Below the pieces are notes generated by a model. That model did not search any database. It was not told the origin of the DNA and saw only the letters and a list, made by a program, of their open reading frames with translations. A program made the translations under genes and the position numbers. A stretch of DNA of 64,000 nt from Anaerovorax sp. IOR16. Its GTDB lineage: Bacteria; Bacillota; Clostridia; Peptostreptococcales; Anaerovoracaceae. Location: the NCBI RefSeq assembly GCF_017168145.1, contig NZ_JADQTL010000005.1:36185-100184 (forward strand), given 5' to 3'. Numbering within the stretch: the stretch's first letter is position 1; every line of letters starts with the position of its first letter. This document shows, piece after piece, positions 26,781 through 35,626 of this stretch.

Positions 26781-27289
26781 AGTTATTTTTATGTGTTTTA
26801 ATTGTTGCTTCCTGCTTTGGAGCCGGTAAAGTAAAAGCACTTGAATTTTCTTATCGTTATCGTCAATTACGAGAATTACATCGAGGATTTAAGTTATTGC
26901 AAACCGAGATTCAATATGCAAGAGAAACATTACCGATCTTATTGGAACGTCTTGCCAAAGAAGAAAAGGGACTTCTTGCATCTTTTTACACAGATGTTTG
27001 CAATGGCTTAGAGAAAGGTGGAAATAGTTTTTATGAATGTTGGGAAAATTCTGTAACTGCAATCTATAGTAGCAGCAGTTTGCAAAAAGAAGATAAAGAA
27101 ATATTGCGTCAATTAGGACAAGAGCTTGGAAAAAGTGATTTACAAGGACAAAAAAGTGCATTCGAACGCTTTTTTTCGCGTATCGAAGAGCAAATTAAAG
27201 AGGCAGAAGAAGAAAAAAAGAAAAAGGGTAAAATGTATCAAAGTCTTGGATTTTATGGTGGAATTTTAATTGTTTTATTACTTTTTTAG
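26777..27289 (+). CDS. spoIIIAB: Stage III sporulation protein SpoIIIAB
   Basis: Small membrane protein of the SpoIIIA complex, 170 residues. It has an N-terminal hydrophobic segment (about 2-17), a Glu/Lys-rich helical domain related to GspF-type proteins, and a C-terminal membrane helix (about 155-170). ATGA overlap with spoIIIAA implies coupled translation. An A/T-rich weak inverted repeat follows (27300-27343), then the promoter of the inserted aromatic operon. Confidence 0.93.
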   Translation: MKLFLCVLIVASCFGAGKVKALEFSYRYRQLRELHRGFKLLQTEIQYARETLPILLERLAKEEKGLLASFYTDVCNGLEKGGNSFYECWENSVTAIYSSSSLQKEDKEILRQLGQELGKSDLQGQKSAFERFFSRIEEQIKEAEEEKKKKGKMYQSLGFYGGILIVLLLF

Positions 27290-27353
27290 TGTTTTCTATA
27301 TGCATTTTTTTTGATAATAAAAAAACATTAACGCTAAAATGCAAAAAAAATAG

Positions 27354-27383
27354 TTGACAATTTCGATTTAAGGGGTTTATTAT
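27354..27383 (+). promoter_or_regulatory. Sigma-A promoter of the aromatic amino acid operon
   Basis: A perfect TTGACA (27354-27359), 18 bases, TATTAT (27378-27383). The start would be near 27390, about 35 bases before the leader peptide ATG. Confidence 0.7.
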
Positions 27384-27423
27384 AAGCATAGTTATAAGTA
27401 AAAGATTAAGAGAGGAAATAGAA

Positions 27424-27531
27424 ATGAAGAATCAAATGTTAGCAAAATTAAATAGCTTTACATATTTTAATTTTTGGGGCTTTTATTTTAGCGCTGACAT
27501 TTTTTCATGTAAAATATTTCGATTCCTATGA
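27424..27531 (+). CDS. Aromatic leader peptide (attenuator peptide of the aro operon)
   Basis: A 35-codon open frame with a good ribosome site (AGAGG, eight bases before ATG 27424). Residues 11-22 read S-F-T-Y-F-N-F-W-G-F-Y-F: five Phe, two Tyr and one Trp in twelve codons, with more Phe to the end. The stop TGA (27529-27531) is the first part of the antiterminator strand. It lies between the operon promoter and a strong terminator ahead of aroF. Position, composition and RNA structure together match the leader peptides of ribosome-mediated attenuators. I infer that it senses charged tRNA-Phe/Tyr/Trp; nothing suggests that the peptide itself has a function. Confidence 0.82.
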   Translation: MKNQMLAKLNSFTYFNFWGFYFSADIFSCKIFRFL

Positions 27532-27597
27532 GTCTTATAACATCAAAATAAAATCAAAAACGATTAGTCAAACTATTTTGGAAATTTTGAGAACTCA
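27529..27597 (+). promoter_or_regulatory. Candidate antiterminator helix of the aro attenuator
   Basis: TGAGT (27529-27533, overlapping the leader stop codon), CT (27534-27535) and CAAAAT (27544-27549) can pair with ACTCA (27593-27597), AG (27590-27591) and ATTTTG (27584-27589), with small bulges. This uses most of the 5' arm of the terminator, so the two structures exclude each other. A ribosome at the stop codon would cover the first strand. Confidence 0.6.
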
Positions 27598-27618
27598 ACG
27601 GATGGGTTCTCTTTTTTT
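27589..27618 (+). terminator. Attenuator terminator before aroF
   Basis: GAGAACTC (27589-27596) pairs with GGGTTCTC (27604-27611; one G-T pair) around a seven-base loop, then seven T (27612-27618). It lies about 100 bases before aroF, between promoter and first structural gene. Confidence 0.88.
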
Positions 27619-27720
27619 ATACGATAGAAAAAAAACCAAAGTTCCTATCTGTACGAGAAAATCACATTAATAAGCCAATTTAGTATCTTAGAGAAAAAAT
27701 AGAAAATGGAGGAAAATGAT

Positions 27721-28734
27721 ATGATTATTGTATTAAAGCCAAATACGTTGCAAGAGGAAATTGATAAATTATCCATCTTTGTCAAAGGAAAGGGAGTCGA
27801 GGTATGCCCCATTGTCGGTACAGAAGTATGTGTGCTGGGTTTGGTTGGCGATACCAGTAAAATTGATTGCTCCCAGCTGGAGGCAAATCGGAACGTTGCA
27901 CGAGTCATGCATGTAGCTGAACCATTCAAAAAGGCAAATAAAATATTCCATCCGGAACCAACCGTTATTGATGTATGTGGACAAAAAATTGGAGGGGACA
28001 AGCTTGCCATTATTGCAGGCCCTTGCTCCGTAGAAAGTGAAGAACAAATCTGTGAAATTGCAGATGAAGTAAAGCAGCTAGGTGCTCACTTTCTTCGAGG
28101 CGGTGCATTCAAACCAAGAACTTCTCCATACGCATTTCAAGGATTAAAATACGATGGACTGGAGCTTTTGATGGAAGCACGTCAAAGAACCGGATTGCCA
28201 ATTGTGTCGGAAATCATGTCTACAAATGATTTAGATATTTTCGAAAGAGAAGTAGACATCATTCAAGTAGGTGCAAGAAATATGCAGAATTTTGACTTGT
28301 TAAAGCAACTAGGAAAAACATCCAAACCAATTTTACTGAAACGAGGTTTATCCGCAACGGTTGAAGAATGGCTGATGTCAGCAGAATATATTATGTCTGG
28401 CGGAAATGAGCAAATTATCTTATGTGAAAGAGGCATTCGTACATTTGAATCCTACACAAGAAATACACTAGACCTCAGTGCAATTCCAGCAATTAAAGAG
28501 TTAAGCCATCTTCCAGTTGTAGTTGATCCAAGTCACGCTACCGGTAAATATTGGATGGTAGAACCTTTAGCTAAAGCTGCAATTGCAGTTGGAGCAGATG
28601 GACTGCTTATTGAAGTTCATAACGATCCGGCAAATGCACTTTGTGATGGTCAACAATCTATTAAACCAAAATTGTTCGGGGATATTATGGAAAAACTTCG
28701 TCCAATTGCTTCTGTAGTAGGAAGAGAACTATAA
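27721..28734 (+). CDS. aroF: 3-deoxy-7-phosphoheptulonate (DAHP) synthase
   Basis: First enzyme of the shikimate pathway, joining PEP and erythrose-4-phosphate. The 337 residues comprise an N-terminal ferredoxin-like regulatory domain (about 1-70), as in Thermotoga-type enzymes, and a TIM barrel with G-P-C-S-V-E-S, R-G-G-A-F-K-P-R-T-S-P-Y-A-F-Q-G and D-P-S-H-A-T-G-K. GGAGG precedes ATG 27721; an in-frame ATG at 27706 overlaps that site. It is the first gene of the attenuated operon, so transcription of all six genes should respond to aromatic amino acid supply. Confidence 0.95.
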   Translation: MIIVLKPNTLQEEIDKLSIFVKGKGVEVCPIVGTEVCVLGLVGDTSKIDCSQLEANRNVARVMHVAEPFKKANKIFHPEPTVIDVCGQKIGGDKLAIIAGPCSVESEEQICEIADEVKQLGAHFLRGGAFKPRTSPYAFQGLKYDGLELLMEARQRTGLPIVSEIMSTNDLDIFEREVDIIQVGARNMQNFDLLKQLGKTSKPILLKRGLSATVEEWLMSAEYIMSGGNEQIILCERGIRTFESYTRNTLDLSAIPAIKELSHLPVVVDPSHATGKYWMVEPLAKAAIAVGADGLLIEVHNDPANALCDGQQSIKPKLFGDIMEKLRPIASVVGREL

Positions 28735-28773
28735 GTTAAATAAAAACAATTGCTGAAGACAAAAGAGGTTTTC

Positions 28774-29832
28774 ATGAAAAAACATTTATTGGTAAATTTA
28801 AAAGAAAACAGTTATCGCATTCAAATCAAAAATGGTCTTATATCAATCATCGGGAAAGAACTAAAAGGAATCTATCAAGGGCGTAAGGTATTTGTCTTAA
28901 CAGACCATCATGTAAATGCAGAATATGGTGAGTCATTGCTTTCATCGCTCAAACAAGAAGGATTTGAAGTAAAAATTTATTCACAAGAACCCGGTGAACA
29001 ATCAAAGTCATTATTTCAGCTTCAACGTATCTACGATGCGCTTTTAAACTTTTCAATGACAAGAAAAGATTTGCTGATTGCTTTTGGGGGCGGTGTTGTT
29101 GGAGATATCGGAGGCTTTGCTGCAGCGACCTATCTGCGCGGAATTTCTTTTGTACAAATACCAACCTCGCTTCTCGCACAAGTAGATAGCTCTGTAGGAG
29201 GAAAAGTAGCCGTTGATCTTCCGCAAGGCAAAAACTTAATAGGAAATTTTTATCAGCCAAAAGCTGTTTTTATTGACCCTTTGGTTTTATCGACTTTACC
29301 AGATAAATTTTTTAAAGATGGTATGGCAGAAGTAATAAAATACGGCTGTATTAAAGATTATGATTTTTTCAATTTGCTTTCACAAAATTTCAGCAGAGAT
29401 CAAATCATGCAGCATATTGTAGAAATCATTTACCGCTGTTGTGATTTAAAAAGACAGCTTGTAGAAGAAGACGAACGAGATTTCGGAAACCGTATGCTAT
29501 TAAATTTTGGTCATACCTGGGGCCATGCAATAGAACTGATGTATCACTACGAGGGACCAACACACGGCGAAGCTGTTGCCATCGGAATGTATCAGATTAC
29601 CGTAAAAAGCGAACACTTGGGTTTAACGGAACAAGGGACAGCCGAAAAAATAAAAAAAATATTGATCGCTCATGGTTTGCCGTTTGAATTGCCTACTTTT
29701 TCTATGGAAACGATTAAATCTGCCGCGATTCATGATAAAAAGCAGTTCGGTGATGAACTAAACGTTGTTTTATTAAAAAGAATCGGGGAAAGCTTTCTAT
29801 ATAAAAAAGGGAGGACTCTATGGGAAATATGA
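28774..29832 (+). CDS. aroB: 3-dehydroquinate synthase
   Basis: NAD- and metal-dependent enzyme converting DAHP to 3-dehydroquinate; 352 residues. The NAD motif F-G-G-G-V-V-G-D-I-G-G-F-A-A is present, then Y-L-R-G-I, Q-V-D-S-S-V-G-G-K and the metal-ligand H-T-W-G-H segment. AGAGG precedes ATG 28774; an in-frame TTG at 28750 is less likely. The 3' end overlaps aroA by 13 bases. Confidence 0.96.
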   Translation: MKKHLLVNLKENSYRIQIKNGLISIIGKELKGIYQGRKVFVLTDHHVNAEYGESLLSSLKQEGFEVKIYSQEPGEQSKSLFQLQRIYDALLNFSMTRKDLLIAFGGGVVGDIGGFAAATYLRGISFVQIPTSLLAQVDSSVGGKVAVDLPQGKNLIGNFYQPKAVFIDPLVLSTLPDKFFKDGMAEVIKYGCIKDYDFFNLLSQNFSRDQIMQHIVEIIYRCCDLKRQLVEEDERDFGNRMLLNFGHTWGHAIELMYHYEGPTHGEAVAIGMYQITVKSEHLGLTEQGTAEKIKKILIAHGLPFELPTFSMETIKSAAIHDKKQFGDELNVVLLKRIGESFLYKKGRTLWEI

Positions 29833-31013
29833 AACTGCATCCGTCAAAATTAATGGGAGAAGTTAAAATACCACCCTCTAAAAGCATCGCGCATAGAGCA
29901 GTTATCTGCAGTGCTTTAAGCAAAACAAATAAATTTCTAAAATTGAACTTGTCGGATGATTTAATTGCGACCAGTGAAGGCATGCAGACACTTCGAGAAG
30001 GCGGAAAAGTCGTTATTGATTGTAACGAATCCGGTTCAACGCTTCGATTTTTAATACCCATTTCTCTGGTTTTAGGAAATGGCGGTCGCTTTCTGGGACG
30101 AGGGAATTTAGGAAAACGACCATTAACTCCATTTTATCCAATCTTCGATCAATGCAACATTCAATATGAAGAATGCAGCAATGATTCTCTTGATTTTAGA
30201 GTTAATGGCAAATTGATTTCCGGCAATTATTCGATTTCCGGAGATATAAGTTCACAATTTATCAGTGGTCTGTTTTTTGCACTTCCACTTTTGAGCGGCG
30301 ATTCTACATTGACCATTACAACCCCACTAGAATCAAAAGGATATTTAGATTTAACACGATCTGTAATGGATGAATTTGGAGTAAAGATTGAAAAAAAAGA
30401 GAATCAACTTTATTACATAAAAGGAAATCAATCTTATCAAAATCAAAACTATGAAATTGAAGGAGATTATTCACAGGCTGCCTTTTTCCTTTGTGCAAAT
30501 AGCTTGGGTTCAAATATAAAGATCGCTAATTTAAAAAGTAATTCTTTGCAGGGTGATAAAGCAGTTTTGGAATTATTAAGCAAGATAAAGGAACAAAATA
30601 CGAGCAGCCTTATTACCATTGACGGCTCTCAATGTCCTGACATTATACCAGTAATTGCATTGGTAGCAGCACTACAAGAAGGTAAGAAAACAGAAATCAT
30701 TCATGCGCAAAGACTACGCCTGAAGGAATGTGACCGAATTTCCGCCGTAACACAAGAACTAAATAAGTTAGGTGCAAATATTAAAGAGATTGCGGATGGT
30801 TTTTACATTGAAGGCGTTGCGCAACTGCAGGGAGGCACTGAGGTGTGGAGTCATAAAGACCATCGTATTGCAATGATGCTTTCCATTGCAGCAACGGTAT
30901 GCAAAAATCCAATAATTTTACAGGATTACGAATGTGTTTCAAAATCATATCCAGACTTTTTTAAAGACTATTTACAGTTAGGAGGAATTGCAAGTGAGTG
31001 GAGTATGGGGTAA
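29820..31013 (+). CDS. aroA: 3-phosphoshikimate 1-carboxyvinyltransferase (EPSP synthase)
   Basis: Transfers the enolpyruvyl group of PEP to shikimate-3-phosphate. P-P-S-K-S-I-A-H-R near residue 20 is the substrate-binding motif, with E-S-G-S-T-L-R-F and D-H-R-I-A-M-M later. At 397 residues it is about 30 shorter than the usual enzyme but both lobes are present. GGGAGG precedes ATG 29820. The 3' end overlaps aroC. In the P-P-S-K-S-I-A-H-R stretch and the conserved N-L-G-K-R-P-L loop it departs from the E. coli-like class I sequence. Confidence 0.95.
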   Translation: MGNMKLHPSKLMGEVKIPPSKSIAHRAVICSALSKTNKFLKLNLSDDLIATSEGMQTLREGGKVVIDCNESGSTLRFLIPISLVLGNGGRFLGRGNLGKRPLTPFYPIFDQCNIQYEECSNDSLDFRVNGKLISGNYSISGDISSQFISGLFFALPLLSGDSTLTITTPLESKGYLDLTRSVMDEFGVKIEKKENQLYYIKGNQSYQNQNYEIEGDYSQAAFFLCANSLGSNIKIANLKSNSLQGDKAVLELLSKIKEQNTSSLITIDGSQCPDIIPVIALVAALQEGKKTEIIHAQRLRLKECDRISAVTQELNKLGANIKEIADGFYIEGVAQLQGGTEVWSHKDHRIAMMLSIAATVCKNPIILQDYECVSKSYPDFFKDYLQLGGIASEWSMG

Positions 31014-32094
31014 GCAATTAGAACTGTCCATTTTCGGAGAATCACACGGAGATGGTATCGGAATGGTAATCAGCGGTCTTCCTTCTGGATTTGCCATTGA
31101 CATGGAAGAAATCATCCGGGAAATGCAGCGTCGCGCTCCCGGAAAAGATAGTTTTTCTACAACTAGGAATGAACAGGATTTACCGCAGATCTTAAGTGGT
31201 TTTTTTAAAGAAAAAACAACAGGTACTCCATTATGCTGTTTCATTGCAAATAAAGACAATCATTCTTCTGATTATTCTCTTATGGAACAAGTTATGCGCC
31301 CGGGTCATGGAGATTATCCCGGATTTATCCACTATCAAGGGGCTAACGATTATCGAGGTGGAGGTCATTTTTCCGGGAGGCTTACTGCACCGCTTGTTTT
31401 CTGTGGTGCTATATGTAAACAAATTTTAAAAGAAAAAGGAATTTACATCGGAGCTCACATTAAACAAATCGGAAACGTTCGAGATATTTCCTTTACTTCA
31501 GAAAGTATCACCCGGGAAATACTTTCTGAGTTAACGAAAGAAACATTTCCTGTACTTGATCAAAACAAAGCAGTATGTATGCATGAAGAAATTCTTTCTG
31601 TAAAAGCAGAAGGAGATTCTGTAGGCGGTATTGTAGAATGTGCTGCCATTGGTTTGCCGGTAGGAATCGGGGATCCGTTTTTTGATTCGGTGGAATCCAC
31701 ACTTGCACATCTAATGTTTTCCATACCTGCTATAAAAGGAGTTGAATTTGGTCTTGGATTTGAGATGGCAGAGAAAAAAGGTTCCGAATGCAACGATAGT
31801 TATTATTATGATGGAGATCAGGTAAAAACTAAGACCAATTATAACGGTGGAATACTGGGTGGAATTACAAACGGAATGCCAATTGTATTTCGATCTGTAA
31901 TAAAACCGACACCTTCCATTTCCAAAGAACAAGCTACGATTAATATAAAGACACGGCAAAATACAAATCTTTCTGTTTCTGGAAGACATGATCCTTGCAT
32001 TGTGCAAAGAGCCTTACCTGTTATTGAAGCTGTATGTGCCATTGGAATATATGAATGCATCAAAAGGAGAGACGCAGATGGAATTGGGAAATAA
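30994..32094 (+). CDS. aroC: Chorismate synthase
   Basis: FMN-dependent lyase making chorismate from EPSP; 366 residues. Signatures G-E-S-H-G-D-G-I-G near the N terminus, M-R-P-G-H-G-D-Y and the C-terminal S-G-R-H-D-P-C are present. GTG 30994 has AGGAGG eight bases upstream; TTG 30988 is too close to it. The gene overlaps aroA at its start and pheA at its end. Confidence 0.96.
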   Translation: MSGVWGKQLELSIFGESHGDGIGMVISGLPSGFAIDMEEIIREMQRRAPGKDSFSTTRNEQDLPQILSGFFKEKTTGTPLCCFIANKDNHSSDYSLMEQVMRPGHGDYPGFIHYQGANDYRGGGHFSGRLTAPLVFCGAICKQILKEKGIYIGAHIKQIGNVRDISFTSESITREILSELTKETFPVLDQNKAVCMHEEILSVKAEGDSVGGIVECAAIGLPVGIGDPFFDSVESTLAHLMFSIPAIKGVEFGLGFEMAEKKGSECNDSYYYDGDQVKTKTNYNGGILGGITNGMPIVFRSVIKPTPSISKEQATINIKTRQNTNLSVSGRHDPCIVQRALPVIEAVCAIGIYECIKRRDADGIGK

Positions 32095-32914
32095 AGTAGT
32101 CGGATTTCAGGGAACCATTGGTTCTTTTTCGGAGGAAGCACTTATCCGATATTTCGGAGAGCACCAAAAGAGGCAAGAATATGCAGAATTCGAAGATGTA
32201 TTTATAGCATTGCGTGAAGGAAAGATTGCGTATGGTGTACTTCCAATTGAAAACTCTTCTACCGGTGCCATTTCTGCAACCTATGATCTTTTAAAACAAT
32301 ATGATTGTTATATTGTCGGAGAAACGTATTGCTCCATTAAACATCATCTGATTGGCTTCTCCGGAACAAATCTTTCTGAAATTAAGGAAGTCTATTCACA
32401 TATTCAAGGCTTAGAACAGTGCAGTAATTTCTTAAATCGTTTTTCAAATTGGAAACTGATACCTTTTCATAACACGGCAGTCAGCGCTAAGTTAGTAAAA
32501 GAGAGTCAATCAAACGCGAAAGCAGCCATTGCAAGTGAACGTGCAGCAAAAGTATACAACCTTACTATTTTAGAGAAAAACATTCATAATCAAAAAAATA
32601 ATACAACTCGTTTTGTAATTGTAGGTAGACAGTTGGAAAGAAACGCTTTCAGCAATAAATTCAGTGCAGTGCTTTCCTTGGAAAATCGAGCTGGCTTTCT
32701 TTACGAATTATTAGGAGCATTTGCAAAAAATAATGTAAATTTAGTAAAGATTGAATCCCGACCTTTAAAAGAACATGCCTTTCAATATTGCCTGTACTTG
32801 GATTTTGAGGGTGATTTACAAGGTGAAAATGTAAAACAAGCACTTGAAACCATTGAAAAGGACGGTTATGATTTCCGACTTTTAGGTTCCTATGTGAAAG
32901 AGGTACAATTATGA
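32078..32914 (+). CDS. pheA: Prephenate dehydratase
   Basis: Monofunctional enzyme converting prephenate to phenylpyruvate; 278 residues. It starts with V-V-G-F-Q-G-T-I-G-S-F-S-E-E-A. The catalytic motif N-T-T-R-F-V-I-V-G is followed by a C-terminal ACT domain with E-N-R-A-G-F-L-Y-E-L-L and I-E-S-R-P, the Phe-binding site for feedback inhibition. No chorismate mutase domain is fused and none is in the window. AAGGAGAG precedes ATG 32078. Confidence 0.95.
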   Translation: MELGNKVVGFQGTIGSFSEEALIRYFGEHQKRQEYAEFEDVFIALREGKIAYGVLPIENSSTGAISATYDLLKQYDCYIVGETYCSIKHHLIGFSGTNLSEIKEVYSHIQGLEQCSNFLNRFSNWKLIPFHNTAVSAKLVKESQSNAKAAIASERAAKVYNLTILEKNIHNQKNNTTRFVIVGRQLERNAFSNKFSAVLSLENRAGFLYELLGAFAKNNVNLVKIESRPLKEHAFQYCLYLDFEGDLQGENVKQALETIEKDGYDFRLLGSYVKEVQL

Positions 32915-33753
32915 AAATAGCCATTGTAGGATTGGGAGTCATAGGAGGTTCTTTTGCCTTGGCGCTCAAAGAAAAAGGGTATACCGAAGTTTTTGGTATC
33001 GATACGGATGAACAAACGATTACCCAAGCAAAAAAAATGAAAATTATTTGCGACGGAAGTGCAGATGGCAAAGAATTTCTTTCAAAAATGGATTTAATTC
33101 TATTGTCAATTTATCCAAAACTCGTATCTTCTTTTTTGAATCAAAATAAAAAGCAATTTAAGCAAGGAACAATTATAACGGATACCACCGGCGTAAAGGG
33201 TGCTATTTTAAACGATGTTTTAGAAGCCCTACCAGAAGGTGTGGATTTTATTTTCGGACACCCTATGGCAGGTCGTGAAAAAAAAGGTCTTTCTTATGCC
33301 AGCAGTACAGTATTCCAAGGAGCAAATTATATTCTGACTCCAACTATTTATAATAAAGCAGAAAATTTAGATCAAATTGAACGATTAATGCTGGAAATCG
33401 GATTTGGAAGAGTGAAGCGAATTACGCCTAGCTTTCATGATGAAATGATCAGTTTTACATCACAACTCCCTCATGCAATGGCAGTAGCACTCATTAACAG
33501 TGACAAAGAGGGACGAGATACCGGCAGCTTTATTGGTGATAGCTATCGAGATTTAACTCGTATTGCAAATATGAATGATGCACTTTGGGCAGAGTTGTTT
33601 CTTGAAAATAAAGAAAATCTTCTGCATTCCATCGAAAATTTCCAAAAAGAGCTGAATGTGATAAAATTCGCGTTAATAAAGGAAGATACGGAAAGCTTAA
33701 AGCAGTGTTTTCGTAAGTCAACGGCTCGTCGAGAAAAACTGGATCAACAATAA
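32911..33753 (+). CDS. tyrA: Prephenate dehydrogenase
   Basis: NAD-dependent enzyme converting prephenate to 4-hydroxyphenylpyruvate for Tyr; 280 residues. The Rossmann motif V-G-L-G-V-I-G-G-S starts at about residue 6, H-P-M-A-G-R-E and S-Q-L-P-H-A are the substrate-site motifs. There is no ACT or mutase domain. It overlaps pheA by four bases and ends the operon before a strong terminator. Confidence 0.95.
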   Translation: MKIAIVGLGVIGGSFALALKEKGYTEVFGIDTDEQTITQAKKMKIICDGSADGKEFLSKMDLILLSIYPKLVSSFLNQNKKQFKQGTIITDTTGVKGAILNDVLEALPEGVDFIFGHPMAGREKKGLSYASSTVFQGANYILTPTIYNKAENLDQIERLMLEIGFGRVKRITPSFHDEMISFTSQLPHAMAVALINSDKEGRDTGSFIGDSYRDLTRIANMNDALWAELFLENKENLLHSIENFQKELNVIKFALIKEDTESLKQCFRKSTARREKLDQQ

Positions 33754-33779
33754 AATAGATTATATTTAAAAGTAAAATG

Positions 33780-33823
33780 CCGAAATAAAAAACCGAAAAA
33801 TGGTTTTTATTTCGGTTTTTTTT
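33780..33823 (+). terminator. Terminator of the aromatic operon
   Basis: A 14-base-pair stem (CCGAAATAAAAAACC with GGTTTTTATTTCGG, one bulged A), loop of seven, eight T. It isolates the aromatic operon from spoIIIAC. Confidence 0.9.
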
Positions 33824-33910
33824 CATTGCATAAAACCTTGGACAAGGAATATACATGGTATAAAGAATTGTTCAACAAAAAGGAATAAAAAGATAGGCGG
33901 TGAATCACTT

Positions 33911-34111
33911 ATGACAATCGATGTGGATATTATTTTTAAAATTGCAGCCATTGGGATCATTGTTGCAGTTTTAAATCAGGTATTAATCCGGGCAGGCAGA
34001 GAGGATCAGGCAATGATGACAACTCTAGCTGGGATTATTGTCGTTCTAGTTATCATTATACAGATGATCAATGATTTTTTTATAGCAGTGAAAACAATGT
34101 TTCAATTTTAG
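33911..34111 (+). CDS. spoIIIAC: Stage III sporulation protein SpoIIIAC
   Basis: A 66-residue membrane protein with two helices (about 8-26 and 38-60) and a D-Q-A-M-M-T-T-L-A-G-I loop, typical for SpoIIIAC of the channel complex. GGCGGTGA precedes ATG 33911. Since a strong terminator lies upstream, this second half of the locus needs its own promoter between 33824 and 33900; I find no clear sigma-E site there (a GAATAT-like motif at 33847 lacks a good -10). Confidence 0.93.
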   Translation: MTIDVDIIFKIAAIGIIVAVLNQVLIRAGREDQAMMTTLAGIIVVLVIIIQMINDFFIAVKTMFQF

Positions 34112-34124
34112 GAGGACAAAGACC

Positions 34125-34517
34125 ATGGATATTTTTCAAATTTGTGCCATTGGTCTTTGTGGCATGATTCTTTCTTCCATAGTAAAAGCATATAAACCAG
34201 AGCTGGCAATTTACATTGTCATTGCAACAGTTTTACTTCTTTTTGGATTTTTGCTTTACCATTTACGTACAATCTTTGATTTTCTTAATACTATTTATAA
34301 TCAAATTACGTATGGAAAAGCATTTTTTTCAGTCATGATTAAGGTTTTAGTTGTTGCATATGTGGCAGATTTTACCGCACAACTATGTAGAGACGCTGGA
34401 GAATCTGCCATTGCCGGAAAAGTAGAATTAGCTGGGAAGTTATTTATTTTTTATCTTGCAGTTCCTGTTATGATGTCCATTTTGGAGCTCTTAGAAAATT
34501 TGCTACCCATGCATTGA
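34125..34517 (+). CDS. spoIIIAD: Stage III sporulation protein SpoIIIAD
   Basis: A 130-residue membrane protein, mostly hydrophobic, with three to four helices; it matches SpoIIIAD in length and in its position after spoIIIAC. The A-D-F-T-A-Q-L-C-R-D-A-G-E segment between helices is the conserved cytoplasmic loop. AGGAGG precedes ATG 34125. Confidence 0.93.
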   Translation: MDIFQICAIGLCGMILSSIVKAYKPELAIYIVIATVLLLFGFLLYHLRTIFDFLNTIYNQITYGKAFFSVMIKVLVVAYVADFTAQLCRDAGESAIAGKVELAGKLFIFYLAVPVMMSILELLENLLPMH

Positions 34518-34534
34518 AAAAGTAGGTGATACTC

Positions 34535-35614
34535 TTGGAAATGGAAAATTTAATCAACGAGCAATTATCTTCAATGAACCTGGAGCAACTACAGGAACTT
34601 ATGGGGATGGCAAACTCACAAGGACAAATATTTGAAAACAAATCTGTAATGGAGATTATTCAAAGTTTAATAAAAGGAGAACCCTTTTTTCAATGGGATC
34701 AATTATTAAGTCGTATTTCTGAACTTTTCTTCATTGAAATCAGATCAGCCATTTTTTTAGCCGTCCAAATACTGCTTATTTGTATGGTCGTTAATTTACT
34801 TCAAAATATGGCATCTTCCTTTGGAGAACATACAGTTTCTAAAATGGGTGGCATGATTTGCAGCTGTGTAGTCGCAACCTTATGTCTGAGAAATTTTATA
34901 GACGTATATAACCTCTGCAGTATTGCAGTTACACAAATGGTTTCTGCCATGCAGATATTGCTTCCTATTTTAGTTCCGCTGATGATTGCTACAGGCAGTA
35001 TTACCTCAGGCGGTATTTTAAACCCCGTAATTTTAGCGGCAATTACGCTGCTTTCTAAGGTAATGGAGCAACTGATTCTACCGGCCATTTTTTTATCCTG
35101 TATTTTTTTATTAGTTAACAGCCTTTCCGACAAAGATTACATAAAGAAACTAGCTGGTTTCTTACGAGGTTTTGCTGTTTTTCTTATGGGGCTTTCCGTT
35201 ACATTATTTTCAGGATTAACTGCCATTCAGGGTCTTGCAACTGAATCCGCAGATACCATGCTCATAAAAACTGCACGATTTTCGGTAGATCATTTCATTC
35301 CGATCATTGGAGGATTTGCAGCCGATTCTATGGACATGATTCTTAGTTGTACAAAAATGATTAAAAATGGCATTGGGATTTTTGGCCTTTTACTCATTCT
35401 TACAATTTTACTCATTCCATTACTAAAATTGGTAGCCATTGCAATTGTATATAAAGTTGTAGCTGTCATTGCAGAACCGATTGGTTCGAAAAAAATTGCG
35501 GTATGCATGGATGAGATTGGGAATACCATCATTACTTTAGCGGTTGTCTTGCTTCTGGGTGCTATCTTATTTTTGATTTTTATTTCCATTCTTATTGCTA
35601 TGGGTACAATGTGA
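34535..35614 (+). CDS. spoIIIAE: Stage III sporulation protein SpoIIIAE
   Basis: Polytopic membrane protein of the SpoIIIA channel, about 359 residues, with seven or eight helices after a soluble N-terminal 65 residues. Start is uncertain: TTG 34535 (AGGTGA five bases upstream), ATG 34541 or GTG 34526. I see no typical signal peptide, unlike the annotated B. subtilis protein, so the N terminus may be cytoplasmic or the start may need revision. Confidence 0.9.
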   Translation: MEMENLINEQLSSMNLEQLQELMGMANSQGQIFENKSVMEIIQSLIKGEPFFQWDQLLSRISELFFIEIRSAIFLAVQILLICMVVNLLQNMASSFGEHTVSKMGGMICSCVVATLCLRNFIDVYNLCSIAVTQMVSAMQILLPILVPLMIATGSITSGGILNPVILAAITLLSKVMEQLILPAIFLSCIFLLVNSLSDKDYIKKLAGFLRGFAVFLMGLSVTLFSGLTAIQGLATESADTMLIKTARFSVDHFIPIIGGFAADSMDMILSCTKMIKNGIGIFGLLLILTILLIPLLKLVAIAIVYKVVAVIAEPIGSKKIAVCMDEIGNTIITLAVVLLLGAILFLIFISILIAMGTM

Positions 35615-35626
35615 GGGGGATGTTTC

